This document shows positions 23,381 through 34,899 of a DNA stretch of 64,000 nt, piece by piece; the first letter of the stretch is position 1, and each line of letters opens with the position of its first letter. The translations under genes were made by a program, and so were the position numbers. Under the pieces are notes generated by a model. That model did not search any database, had not been told where the DNA came from, and was given only the letters and a program-made list of their open reading frames with translations. The stretch comes from Pisaster brevispinus (taxonomy: Eukaryota > Echinodermata > Asteroidea > Forcipulatida > Asteriidae): assembly GCA_023634235.1 (NCBI GenBank), contig JAMKCF010000006.1, forward strand, positions 23,327,163 to 23,391,162, read 5' to 3'.

Positions 23381-24010
23381 TATTTATTTATTATTATTTA
23401 TTTAATAGTTTATTAAAAACTATTCAAATCGCCGCCAGCAGCAGAATTTTATGAACAGTAACAGAATGAAAAGTCTGGATAAAACATTAAAATTAGAATT
23501 ATGATTGATATTAAAACTATTACACTCATAAAAGAGATGTTTATAAAACTTTAAAAGTTATGAACTTATGAAAAAAAAACAAGGCAAACAAAATAATACA
23601 CAGGGGGTTAAATAATAAATAGGGGGTTGTAAACATATATCAAACAACAGAAGATCACCGGGTAGATCGAGATGCAAGTAAGGAACAAAAAAAAAAAAGA
23701 TGTAATAAAAACATTTTGTAAAATAAAAAACCTTATGAAGAATAACGTGTCAATCATTTTAAAGCAAAGTATAATTAAACAATGGCGTGATGAATATAAA
23801 TCAATACAACAGAAACTGAATATGCAGAGCTGGTAATGTAACTTAGAGAGATGTAAAGTAAGGACCACATCTAACAGAAACACAGGATAGTGACTATCGT
23901 TCCACTCCTTAGTCATGTACATTAAAGGGCTTTTTTGGCATCGTTTAGTCTTGGAGAGGGGTAGAGAGAATTTATTGTGGTCTCTAAGATTCCTTTTGTG
24001 GGCATCATTA
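23381..24010. other. AT-rich insertion within an A-type upstream block
   Basis: About 630 bp of A/T-rich sequence separates two parts of the GAGGAAGGGTTGAAAAGGCT motif, which suggests an insertion. No terminal repeats were identified. Long open frames on the minus strand are T-rich and uninformative. Confidence 0.4.
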
Positions 24011-24049
24011 TTGAGGAAGGGTTGAAAAGGCTGGTATAAGGCTCTTTTT

Positions 24050-24960
24050 GATCCTCATATATAGAAATGACGAAACAACTATGAATCAACTTTTCAAAAA
24101 GGTGTAGAGCAGCAAAAGGTAGTAAAATATAAAAAAACAAAAAACAATAAGCACAGTGAAGTTATTCCTAACGTACCAAAATTATGTATAACTATTGTAC
24201 TCAAAAATTTGCACTAATCACCTCAGACAAGATTTGCAACGTCTAATACAAATAAATTAATTCTTTTTTTATAATAATTTTCCATCGTAAGATGCTGCTA
24301 TAGAGGTTATCAAATTAAAGCTTGAGTGGTGGACAGTTTTAACAATGAAATTCATCATTAATGCTAATTTTATTGACATGACCCTATACGTCAAGGTTAT
24401 ATAACAACATTTCCACTTACAACTGATCTACATGGTAAAACCAAGGCTGGGTCAATTTAAAGAATCTGGTTTGTCAAAACAGCTTAAGTGGAAATTATTA
24501 AGACCCTATAAAAAGAATCCGTATTATGTAGGACTCCGTATTTAATGGCCATTACTTTTTCATTTAGTTTTTTTATGAGAAGCCATATATAAAGAAAATG
24601 ATTTACTGATCGAGAGGATTCTTCCTCGGTTGGTTTGGTGATGGCATGATGATAAAATGTCATAATGATTTACATTTGCTTAAAGTTATGTCATTTATTT
24701 AGTTGTTTCTGGTGACATTTGGTCATTGTGATTCAACGGGTTTGGTTGCGACACTGTCTCATCTAACCTAGGGACTATGTCATCAGGGTTCTGCAGTAAG
24801 TTTTCACTCTCTGTGTCACAGTGAAGACTGTAGTAGTGTTAGGAGTAATGTCTAAACTGTTTTAGGAGTAAACACTCATTGGATAGTGTCTCTATTTTAC
24901 GGTTTGATGAACATCGCTGCGTTTTGATTGCAGATCACGGGATATTGCCTCTAGACAGAT
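24050..24960 (+). promoter_or_regulatory. conserved upstream block of V-A3
   Basis: The whole ~900 bp aligns with 29330-30220: GACGAAACAAC, AATAAGCACAGT, AAGGCTGGGTC core, CATTGTGATTCAAC, GACACTGTCTCATCT, TAGGAGTAA.CACTCATTG and GATTGCAGATC in the same order. The downstream copy has no V exon after it. Confidence 0.5.
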
Positions 24961-25152
24961 CGCACATAAATCTAGAATTTCAATAAAAAGAAGTGGCTAT
25001 CCCAACAGTCAGACTTGGAAAAGGAAATTTTTGACTCGAATGTTTTTGCAGACAGTTGTTTTAAGGAGAACAAGAACGAAGACTTCTGCATTGCCAGAAC
25101 AAAGCAATCTTTTCGTCTGCACTGGTACAATTTCGCGTTGATTGAGTCAACT

Positions 25153-25825
25153 ATGAGAACAAATTTGACACAACTCTTGGCTAGAGTGTGGTTAATTTGG
25201 TTGCTACTGTCATGCTGTTGCAGCGCAACTACTGATGTAGATGTGGCTGTGTTCCTGTTGGCACATAGAAATTCTATTTACGATGTCACACGGTTATTAC
25301 CGGCCCTTGAAATTGCCCGCGAAACCATCTCGCACCGCGTAGAGAGAGAAGAGTATGCCAACTTTACTCTACGGTGGGTTTTCACTCCCGATCACTGCGC
25401 TTTTGGAGTTCCTGACGCAATAAGAGTAGCTGCTAAACTGTACTTTGAAGGGAAAGCATTGGCTTATTTCGGACCGTCTTGTAGCAGTTCTTTAGTGTGT
25501 GTTGCAGCTTTTGCTGCTTCGGTGAACGTACCAATATTCTCTGGCAGTGCAGGAACTCAAGCGCTTTACAATAAGGACAGGTATCCCACAGCAACTCAAA
25601 CTATTTATGACTCAAACACTATGGTGTCCTTCTTGAGGGAAGTGTTCTTACACTTTGGATGGGATTCCTATGTTTTCTTTAGAAGAGGTTTCATCGCTGA
25701 CCTGATAAAAGATTCCATTGAGAACGGTCTGCGTGAGGCAGATCTTACTGGATTCGCGATTGTCTTGGAAGACAACGATGAGAATTACCGAAAGTCACTT
25801 CAAAGCGCTTCTGTAACCAGCAGGA
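25153..25825 (+). CDS. V-A3: first coding exon, ANF-receptor lobe
   Basis: 224 residues plus one base, ending AGC AGG A|GTGAGT. It starts MRTNLTQLLARVWLIWLLLS before CCCSATTDVDVAVFL. The frame is open for 46 more codons upstream but without any ATG, so 25153 is preferred. This is the most diverged A copy: AHRNSIYDVTRLL, a shorter cysteine loop (PDHCAFGVPDAIRV), an extra cysteine in LVCVAAF, RRGFIADLIKD and a changed C-terminal acidic stretch (LEDNDENYRKSLQSAS). The odd cysteine could pair between protomers or with a constant-region cysteine; that is speculation. Confidence 0.92.
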
Positions 25826-25919
25826 GTGAGTATGGATTTTTGTGTGATGTAGATTTTATTTGTAGGTATTTGTCAGTAACAGCAGATCAAATTTATCTGC
25901 TGTTACTGATACTATAAGA

Positions 25920-26640
25920 CTAAAAGATGAGTTTCTTTTACTTAACGGCTTAACTGCATAGTCCTTTTGTATTAGTCTTTCTTATATTGTTTACTTAATC
26001 CTTAAACACTTAATACGACTGTTCTGTTACACACACACAAGAAGAGTGCTGTTCACCATCCACAATTTTCTAAAGAATCAGCTAGACTGTGAGTTGTAAT
26101 CACCCTCACCAGCCAGTTGTTTCCTCTTCAGCATCCCGTATGATAAAATATAAATACCAATCCTTATGGTTAATGAGAATGACAGCTATTTGTTTTATTC
26201 CAGTTAGTGCCATAAACCTGATTATTGTGGAAACAAGGTTTGATCTTGTTTTTGTTTTGTATGTTTACATTATTGCTAGCCTATGAGATCGCTTCTTTTT
26301 CATCGATTAGGGTGACATTCAGTTGTCAGCCTGTAGGTTTCTTAATTGTCATCATATTGTGACCGTCAGTTGTTAGCCTATGACATTGCTTCTTGTCATC
26401 GTTAATGGTGACATTCAATTGTTACCCTATGAGATTGCTTTATTGTTATCGCTGATGGTGACTACCAGGGGTTTTCAGCCTATGGAATTTCTTTCGAAAC
26501 CATTTCACCACCTGGGTCCAATAGACTGTGCAAGTTTAGCGCGTATTCGAACACAGGAAGCCGTCAAATCACGTGGGACCAAAGTTTTCCAAAGCGTTTT
26601 GGAGTACGCGCGAAACCTCACCAGTCTATTGCATAGAGTT
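25920..26640. other. spacer with local repeats
   Basis: GTGACATTCAGTTGT..CCTATGA..TTGCTT-like phrases repeat three or four times between 26280 and 26470, with period about 55-60. No gene. Confidence 0.5.
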
Positions 26641-26647
26641 TGCTAGA

Positions 26648-27027
26648 ATAAAGCCGCGTTCGCATTGGACTTAAAATGGTTAACTTACCGCCGCAAAATT
26701 GTTAACTTGCCGATATAAATTCCAAGTGCGAACAGCCGGTAACTTACCAGGGTGGTAAATTACCGCCACAGCGCTGTTAACTTAACAGGCAATTTCGAGT
26801 CGCGGTAACTTAACAGTGTTAACTTAACAGGGACAAGAAGTCCAATGCGAACGCACCAGCCGGTAACTTAACGGTCAGGGAGGGTGCTCTCTCGAAATCT
26901 AATTTGTCAACCTACGCGGCGTCCCTGGTAAGTTACCGGACACAAATTCATCCAAGTGCGAACAGCTGTTTACTTACCGGCCCGGTAAGTTACCAGACCC
27001 CAAAGTCCAATGCGAACGCGGCTTTAT
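26648..27027. mobile_element. 380-bp MITE with perfect 25-bp terminal inverted repeats
   Basis: The left end (26648-26672) begins ATAAAGCCGCGTTCGCATTG and ends GACTT. The right end (27003-27027) is its exact reverse complement. Inside are many copies, in both orientations, of a GGTAACTTACC/GTTAACTTAACAG motif and secondary GTGCGAACAGC motifs. There is no coding capacity. Flanks fit a TA target-site duplication if the outermost A/T bases are counted. Perfect ends suggest a fairly recent insertion. Confidence 0.9.
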
Positions 27028-27286
27028 AGTAAGAGTAATAATAAATATATAGTTCTTACACAGTACATTTAACAATACCGTATCAATGTGCTTTACATTA
27101 AGTGCCCTGTTCATCGGGCCAATAACATTCCTGTAATCTTTCTCAGCTCCCTGGGGAGTATACAGCTTCGGGCCGCCGTGACGCTCCGAAGGCTTTTTCA
27201 AACACAATATCAACCTCTACTCTCGCAGGTACCCATTTGTTCCTCTGGGTGAAGAGATGAGATAATAGTGAAGTATCTTACTCAAG

Positions 27287-27385
27287 GACACAAGTGTCAT
27301 GACCGGGATTCGAATCCACACTCCGATGACTTAATAACCACCAGAGCTTGATTTTGATGCTCTAAACCACTTGGCCAAGACACCC
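27287..27385 (-). mobile_element. tRNA-derived SINE head
   Basis: On the minus strand GGGTGTCTTGGCCAAGTGGT (from 27385), an AGAGC pair, a long variable region and B box GATTCGAATCC (27307-27317) resemble a leucine/serine-class tRNA. The acceptor stem is not closed properly and the sequence continues into a body (CTTGAGTAAGATAC). A SINE is more likely than a tRNA gene. Confidence 0.65.
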
Positions 27386-27689
27386 TTTATACTATAGCAG
27401 AAATATTGCTTGACAAAACTCTTTGTTTTTGCTGAGCAGAAAATACACAGGGACACCAGTCGCACCAATTAAACAATAAGACATTCTGGCTGGTAATTTA
27501 TTTCTGCTTTGCAATATTTTTCTGTCTGGATCCAGATTTTCTGACTCTGGAGAATAACATGCGATGCTCACTCAGTCTGCCGTAGTATTCTACTTCCGAA
27601 CGGTTTAATGCAGAAAAAGACACGGGAGTCACGGAGCTGCCGTTAATAGTTGAAGGCAGTCACATGTACGGACTCTTCTCTGGCCACTC

Positions 27690-28060
27690 CCTGGTGGTAT
27701 ATAACCCATATTGCCTCGTAGATAAACGCATGAAGACATATCTGATAAACCTGGCTAGGAATGAGTGAAATAAAAGAAAGATTCATAACAATCTAAAGAA
27801 TGGAACGTGACTGCATTAGTATGGCAGGTAGGACCACTGTAACTGTAACAAATGGATTACCACTGTCGGTGACCTTAGACGGGCTTTGTGATGGGCTTTT
27901 TCGGTGGTACAAAGTTAAAAAGACGGATACGTTTCCGTTTGAAATTCGTACATGGGTTTTGTAAAAAGGCACACGGTCCTTGGAGATAAAAGTGGTAAAA
28001 AAAGAAGAAAACCTTCAAAACTTTGAAATTAATTGCAACCAACCTACCTGGAAAAGGAAG
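27690..28060 (+). promoter_or_regulatory. conserved upstream block (module 2) of V-A4
   Basis: Shares CCATATTGCCTCGTA, CTGGCTAGGAATGAGTGAAA, TAACTGTAA and ACCACTGTC.GTGACCTT with 21850-22300, at a similar distance before the exon. Confidence 0.45.
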
Positions 28061-28254
28061 TCCGCAGCATTTTAGACTTAGAAGAATACGAGATGTATTG
28101 ATTCTTTTTCGAGATGAAACGCCCTCTCAGGTAACAAATAGTAGGTTTTTATTAAAAGCTGGTTGCTTAAAGTCACCGGATCGCCAAAGTCGGGTAGCAT
28201 TCACCTGCCCGAGACTCAACTTTCGGATATTTCAGTCCGTACTATTAGTTCAGA

Positions 28255-28933
28255 ATGATAGGAATAAGTTTGACACAACCCATGGCTAGAGTGTGGTTGA
28301 TTTGGTTGGCACTTACATGCTGTTGCAGTGCAGCTACTGGTGTAGATGTGGCTGTGTTCCTGTATGTACGTAGACGATCTGTTTTCACTGTCGGACGGTT
28401 ATTACCGGCCCTTGAGATTGCCCGTGAAACCATCTCGCACCGCGTAGAGAGAGGAGAGTATGCCAACTTTACTCTACGGTGGGTTTTCACTCCCGATTAC
28501 TGCGGTTACAGTGGAGTAAATGATGCAATACGGGTAGCTGCTAAACTATACTTTGAAGGCAAAGCATTGGCTTATTTCGGACCGTCTTGTAGCGGTTCTT
28601 TAGTGAGTGTTGCTGATTTTGCTGCTTCGGTGAACGTACCAATATTCTCTGGCAGTGCAGGAACTCAAGAACTTTACAATAAGGACAGGTATCCCACAGC
28701 AACTCAAACCATTTATAACTCTAACACTATGGTGTCGTTCTTGAGGGAAGTGTTCTTACACTTTGGATGGGATTCCTATGTATTGCTGAGAAAAGGTTAC
28801 ATTGCTAGCCTTATAAAGGATTCCATTGAGGATGGTCTGCGTGAGGCAGATCTTACTGGATTCACGATTTTTGTGGAAAGAAGTGATGAAAGTTACCAAG
28901 ATTCACTTAAAAGAGCTTCTGTCATCAGCAGGA
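28255..28933 (+). CDS. V-A4: first coding exon, ANF-receptor lobe
   Basis: 226 residues plus one base, phase-1 donor GGA|GTGAGT. It starts MIGISLTQPMARVWLIWLAL, then CCCSAATGVDVAVFLYVRRR. The N-terminal half is closest to V-A1 (FLYVRRRS, SGVNDAIRV, EGKALAYF), while the C-terminal half is closest to V-A2 (LHFGWDSYVLLRKGYIAS, GFTIFVE), a mosaic suggesting exchange between copies. Private differences are PDYCGY, SCSGSLV, TIYNSN and VERSDESYQDSLK. No ATG-TGA pair precedes this start (CAGAATGATA). Confidence 0.92.
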
Positions 28934-29329
28934 GTGAGTATGAACTCTTTTATCGTGTTAGATTTTGTGTTTATAAGCTGTTCTATGTGTTCATCGCAAT
29001 CTCCGTCCTCTGAAATGCCGTCAACTTACTACAACATTATATTTTCATTGATCTTTGGTTTTTAAAAAATTATTATACGACTGGAAAAGCTGACGGATTT
29101 CTACAAGGCGACCAGCCAAAAATAAGAGAAAATCCTGATTAGGTTTATCCGTTGACAAATTTAGATATTGGTGTATTGGAAGAACAACTCTTGTTGAAAA
29201 TTTAAGATAACTTCCTGCGCACTTTCAAAATGAGCTGAACTTCAAACGCAGTTTTCTCCAACATACATTTTTGGATGCAGGGGACTTTTTGGCCCATGGT
29301 GAAATCGCTAACGATTTATAGGAAGACGA

Positions 29330-30225
29330 AACAACCGTTCACAAAGGTATAGATCAGCAGAAGGTTATACACAAAATAAATTACAAAAATGCAATAAGCA
29401 CAGTATAATTAGGCCCTATTCATTACGTAACAAAACTTTGCAGTAATTAATCACCTCAGACAAGACTTGCAACGTTTAAAGTTAAAAAGTATTTTTTTTA
29501 ATAATCACTTTTTCTTCTAAGATGCTGACATAAAGGTTAAATAGAATTAATGCTCGAGTGGTACACAATTTTAACAATAAAATTTATCATTTATGGTTTT
29601 GTTATTAACATGACCCAATATTGCAAGGTTATGTAACGACATTTCTACTACTGATCTACATGGTAATACCAAGGCTGGGTCGATATTAAAGAGTCTGGTT
29701 TGTCACGAGCAGCTTAAGTGGAAATTATAAGACATTATATAAAATGAATCCGTATTAATGTAGGACTCCGTATAAAATGGCCATTACTTTTTTACATTTT
29801 TAAAATTTTTATATAAGCAGCCGTATATAAAGAACATGATTCACTGATCGAGAGTATTTTTCCTGAGTTGGTTTGGTGTGATGTCATGACTGTCACGTCG
29901 GACTAGAGGAGGAACTAATGGATAACATTGTCATAATGGTTTACATTTGCTCAAAGTATTGCCATTTATTCATTGTGATTCAACCCGCGGGATTGGTTGT
30001 GACACTGTCTCATCTTTATCTAGAGAACGACTATGTCGTCAGGATTCTGCAGTAATTGTTCACTCCCTGTGTTACCTTGAAGACTGCATTACGGTTAGGA
30101 GTAGCATCTGTTCTAGGAGTAAGCACTCATTGAAAAGTGTCTCTCTTTTCGGTCTGATGAACAACACTGCGTTTAGATTGCAGATCGTGGGATTTTGCCG
30201 TAACAACACGCGTGTCAACGTCCTT
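29330..30225 (+). promoter_or_regulatory. orphan copy of the V-A3 upstream block
   Basis: About 900 bp homologous to 24050-24960, but no V exon follows; a SINE lies at 30307. The nearest relic, psi4, is 2.1 kb further on. It is the remains of a lost A-type exon unit. Confidence 0.6.
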
Positions 30226-30306
30226 GACAGAGATCGTAAGGTTATATGGTAATTTGGGGTTTGAACCCGGACTGGCACCCCCAAACAAAAAATGTTGACA
30301 AACGTA

Positions 30307-30406
30307 GGGCTAGATAGCTCTGCTGGTTGAGCGCTGGAACATTAATCCGGAGGTCGTTGGGTCAAATCCCGCTCTAGTCCTTTTTTCTTTGTTCAACCCC
30401 TAAATT
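30307..30406 (+). mobile_element. tRNA-derived SINE with TTTCTTTGTTCAACCC tail
   Basis: The head (30307-30380) closes GGGCTAG with CTAGTCC, has an A-box-like TAGCTCTGCTGG and a weakened B box (GGGTCAAATCC). The loop suggests an ATT (Asn) anticodon but lacks U33. The tail TTTTTTCTTTGTTCAACCCC is shared with the inverted pair at 61838-61962, which defines a family. Confidence 0.75.
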
Positions 30407-30409
30407 AAG

Positions 30410-32330
30410 TTACTTGTTTTAAAATAGTAGAATATGGTAATCCAACAGGCAAGACTATAGAAAAACATTTAAAACGATTAGCAACAAAACATCAAACTCG
30501 ACAGAGTTGTGTACAGTTTCTCTGTTTCCAAATGCTAGAAAGAATACAGCAAATTTCGCTAGAGCAATTGTTTTGAACGTAATTCTATTGTTATGTTTGA
30601 TTTTGTAAATCAACACTTCTTACAACTCTCTTTACAAACTGCTGTTAGAGAGCACTTTGGCAGTTAGCGACGTCATGATATTGCGTAATTCGCACTTTTC
30701 ACAATTCAAAAGAAACGAATGAAAATATGCTCATCATTGCTTTTTAAAAGTTAATTGGACTAATGTCGCAGTTTGGTTGGTAGTTGATGTGTGTGTGTGA
30801 TTTACAGAAGTAAAATAAATCGTCGAGATGGCTCTCCTTGCTCTTCCTTGTTATGTAGATTTACAGCGATGCTCAACGCATCCCGATAGGGGAATAATCC
30901 ATTTAAGACTCGGGCAGGTTTCAAGCTCCAATTCTTCATTGTCCAAATGTGTATAGTTATTTTGGTTGAATTTAATGGCATGGACGGTGTTTCCCACCAA
31001 CCACGTGATAGCATCTTTCTTAAGAACCATTCAGCTTTCTAGGGAGTAATAATATGCAAAAATGGCCTAGAATATTAGTACGTGCCGACGGATAAAATGC
31101 CACTCCCGAAGCACTCCATTAAGGTCCATTATTTAATAGCTGGCAAGTTTTTCGCCTGTCGGCAGCACAACTTTGAAGACAACCTTGCGAACTGCTATTG
31201 GAATCAAATAATGTGCGGTAGTTACGAGTTCAAAAAGTGAGTAAATTGCAAATGCGGGGAATTTCTCGCTCCCATCGTCCAGTGCTATTGTTCTCAATAA
31301 GAAAGAGGAAGTTGGAAGGGAAGTTGAGAGACACTATCTTGTTTTTTCGTTGACAGCTCGTCAGAAGTAAATTTTAATCTTGGACATCTCCTAGCATGAG
31401 TAACAGAAATGTGGATAAGCCTCAAGCGATTTGGAAACTTCGAGGAAAGTCCCGTGACACCGTCTTAGATCATGATAAGATCCTGTCCTTAAAGAATATG
31501 TTTTGTGCAACGTTTTGCTCGAAAATAATCTTTATCGACCCATTTCACAACGTGCAGCACACTATCATGCACATCCTTTCCACTATTTGGGGAATCAAAA
31601 TTCCAAATGTATCCGAAGGAATTGACTCCCGAATGGCAGACGGACATGTGCGTTCCGCGTCGTGCATGGTCATTAAAATCACCGTTTGCTGACGCGCAGA
31701 AATACCAGCCTGCCGTATCGATACCTCTCGTCACTCACCCCTGGTAGGGATGTACCGAAAAACAGCGCTCATTGACTCCCAAAAGTGACTACTTTTCGTG
31801 CACGCTAAGTTAAAATATTTTCGAGCGCTTGTATGGCGCTTGTATAGGACGCTTAGTACTCGCGTGTGAAAATACAATCATGTTATTGTTATTCATTTCA
31901 AATGAATCATGTTTTTACACGGTTACCTTAAACTGCATACAGTTAGACATAACATGAAATTATCAAAAGATTAAAGAAAAATGAGACGTTAGCCTACCAT
32001 TTGCTCTTTGACTTGACGCCTCTTTTGTGGGTTACCATACATGAGCGAGCGCGCAGAGTGGATCGGCCTAATTAAAATGTGCCCAGATTCTGGCACATTT
32101 TATTGATCCAATTCCAAGGGTGTTGAGCGAGCAAGTCATGCTGGGGAAAAATGGCGCGGCGAGATCGATCACCCCTGGGATAGAGGTTGCATAAATACAT
32201 ATATCGAAATACACAGCAGTTGATTATTTTATGACGTCACATCTATCCTTAGTTTGTTTGCTTTGGTAATATACAGTACTATAGAGAAAGTCTGTCTATG
32301 AGTAGCTTCAAATTCAAACCCGTTGCCTAA
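30410..32330. other. non-coding stretch with a dispersed repeat
   Basis: The segment at about 31720-31830 (GCCGTATCGATACCTCT, CCCTGGTAGGGATGTAC, GTGACTACTTT, CGTGCACGCT) has a diverged copy at 43718-43835. Open frames at 31396-31692 (+) and 31489-31734 (-) overlap each other and are unrecognised. Confidence 0.5.
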
Positions 32331-32334
32331 ATTC

Positions 32335-32512
32335 AGGTTACTGTTTTATGGTTGGGATTCGTATCTTTTTTGGAGAAAATTTTACATCGATTGTCTTAAG
32401 ACAGATTCCATTGAGAATGGTGTGAGGCAGATCTTGCTGGTTTTACGGTTTTTGTTGTAGACAATGAACAGTTGCCGAGAGTTACTTCAAAGAGCTTCTG
32501 TCATCAGCAAGA
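32335..32512 (+). pseudogene. V-exon relic psi4 (A-type, 3' third)
   Basis: TTATGGTTGGGATTCGTAT, AGATTCCATTGAGAATGGT, GAGGCAGATCTTGCTGG and AGAGCTTCTGTCATCAGCAA follow the A-type 3' end. At least two frameshifts and one in-frame stop break the frame. The donor AAGA|GTGAGTATGG is intact at 32513. It resembles V-A3 most (SIENG). Confidence 0.88.
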
Positions 32513-32519
32513 GTGAGTA

Positions 32520-34300
32520 TGGACGTTTGAAGCGTAACACTTTCGATTCTGTTCAGTTAGTTAAAAGTGTTGATAATTTCGGCATGATGAAGACATTCGC
32601 TCAATATTTTTATGTTAGGTAAAGGTTGGGAACTCCTTTCGCTTTAATGTTGTTAGATACCTAGAACGTTGCTGCATTTCTTTCTTCGTTCCACTGAACG
32701 AATAGAACTGTTTATACCAATATACTGTTTTTTAACAGCAAACCTTATTGAAGTTGTCGCACACGTAACGATATATCTTCTTACGTGTGGAGTTCCCATG
32801 TACAATATTTTACTTCAATGTGTTTAATTCCACTTTTTGCATAAAGGACCTTCTGTAGGAGATTGTTGTCTGCCTCGTAATCTCGGGAAGATCGTAAAAT
32901 ATCAACGTTGAATAAAGGCCGGTTGACAAACTGAACTGGAATGTTGTTGAATTTAATTTTGGTAACAGAAAGCCTGCGGTGTTTTAAGTGCTGGCTTATC
33001 AGGCACAAAAGAAGAAAAGGGTTAACAAGCTTCGACGGCGAGAATTTACTCGGAAGACTATCTTGTTATCTTCACGGTGCAGTTGTTATAGAGTGATGTA
33101 AAATACGTTTCTCAATCTGACAGTGTTTTCTGTCTAGAAACATTCGATTTGTCAGTACGTAGAGATTCTCTACTTGGTTTCGCTCATAAAATGGACAAGT
33201 ACATAACATTATAATTCTGAAATAATCTCCAGATGGTCACTGTATAATGAGAGAATGTTATCGGTAGTAGGACAACAGCGACTTAATCCAGTGAATGAAG
33301 CCAAATCCTACTAATTTATCCAAAATGTTAAACAAATCACTTGCCATTTTATGTGCACAGCTGTAGAGCTCAGGTCATACGCGAATGTTTGTTCGCACCA
33401 AACTTGTTTGGCACTAGAGGGCGCTGTTTCAAATCTTAGCATCTCCTGCAAGATCCTAAAGCTATAAGAACTGTCATTAAACGATTATTGTACGTTGGGG
33501 GAGTTACAACACAATGATACCATCCGGCGTACAACCGTTATGTTGTAAGGCAAACATGATTATGTGCATGACGTTTACGTGTTGAATGCATGGACTAAAA
33601 TCGGAGCATTGACAGGGGCAGGTGGTAACGGGGGCTATCGGAGTGCTCGACGCCCTTCCCCAAAACAAGGACGACAACTATGAATAGAGAATCAAATGCA
33701 CAAGAGGAAAGAAAACCTTATTAGTGGGAGACTAATTAAACAAACATAAAGGTTGGCTTAGTGATTTTTCCCCTTCCTTTCACCTCTGTGGACCCTGGTT
33801 CGAATCCCAAGCCGGAGTCTTGTATGTGGATTGGGTTTCCAGCCCCTACCCGATTTTGTTGGCTAGACGTTTTCCCTCCCATATCTGAAACTGACATTTC
33901 ATAATCATCATAAGTATCTCCAGGCCTATGGGTGACTGTGCTAGTCGCTTTCTTTTTCGATAATAAATATAGTCCGTGTTCACGCATAAGCTTGTTGAAG
34001 ATTTGTATTGTATTATTTTACATAAGAATACACTACTAAAAATCTACATGAAATTTTCCTTGTAGATGTAATTAATTCCCCACAAAAGGCGAGTACTTCA
34101 AAGAAATGAAGCAAGTTATACTAAGATAAGCTTCATGTGTATTAACATGTTAGCGTGTAAAGGCGTTCCGCTATGACATGCCTATAGTTGTGATCTCACG
34201 CAGTTGCTGTGCAGGCGACATTCTTCTTGTCTTGATGTAAAGTCGTAAGTTTTCTGTTAAGAGAGAGACGCGCTTCTTCTATTCCCTGCTTATATTACAT
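32520..34300. other. non-coding stretch with SINE-like remnant
   Basis: Around 33750-33860 a GGTTGGCTTAGTG...CTGGTTCGAATCCCAAGCC segment looks like a tRNA-derived SINE head with a good B box. The rest shows no gene. Confidence 0.45.
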
Positions 34301-34307
34301 ATATATT

Positions 34308-34437
34308 GCTGGAGATACCATCGTACGAAGTGGATAGCAGCAAGTATGCAAACTTTACTCTTACGTGGATTCGTTTACAATCTGGTTGCAGCTGGGCAGT
34401 TAAGATGGTGATGGGAGCTGCTGCGCGTCTGTACGTC
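34308..34437 (+). pseudogene. V-exon relic psi5 (B-type fragment)
   Basis: ATTGCTGGAGATACCATCGT, AGTATGCAAACTTTACTCTT, TCTGGTTGCAGCTGGGCAGT and GGTGATGGGAGCTGCTGCGC match 35065-35200 of V-B1. One base is lost at ATCGTACGAAGTGG, shifting the frame. Similarity ends abruptly at CGTCTGTACGTCGTGTAA. Confidence 0.9.
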
Positions 34438-34899
34438 GTGTAAACGTTTTTTAATCCAAGGTTAAACGATGTGAATACAAATGGTCATGCTGGGGAAAAC
34501 GTCAGTAAAAAAGTCAAAACGTGTATTATATCCGGTAGATCGGGGCACGTTCGATGTTGGTACATGTAGTCTCTGTAAATAGGAAAGGTTAAAAAGGCGT
34601 ATTTAAAAAAATACTAGGCACGAAGGCTGACGTTTTCGGAGGTTCGACGTCCATATTTTCAAGTTCCGTCTTTAAAAATGAACATTAAATTGTTCGTGTT
34701 TTTATTTAAAAGGCAAGTCAACAACGTATGAAAGTAGCTAGAATTTATCTGTCACGTACGTATACACATTCAAAGCCCTTAGTTGTAATATAGTTCAGGC
34801 CCAACGTAAATGAAATGACTCTACACTGTAGCACCGAAGACGGTAAATTGGGCTGGCTTAAAATTTGAGCGATCAACGTTAACCAGCTTGCCCTTAAAA

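Noticed and set aside
30307..30380. Functional tRNA-Asn gene
   Set aside because: Closed acceptor stem, but no U33, a degraded B box, and a tail shared with another copy at 61.9 kb; a SINE fits better.
31396..31734. Opposed open frames of 98 and 81 codons
   Set aside because: They overlap on opposite strands, end in a dispersed repeat and match no family I can name.
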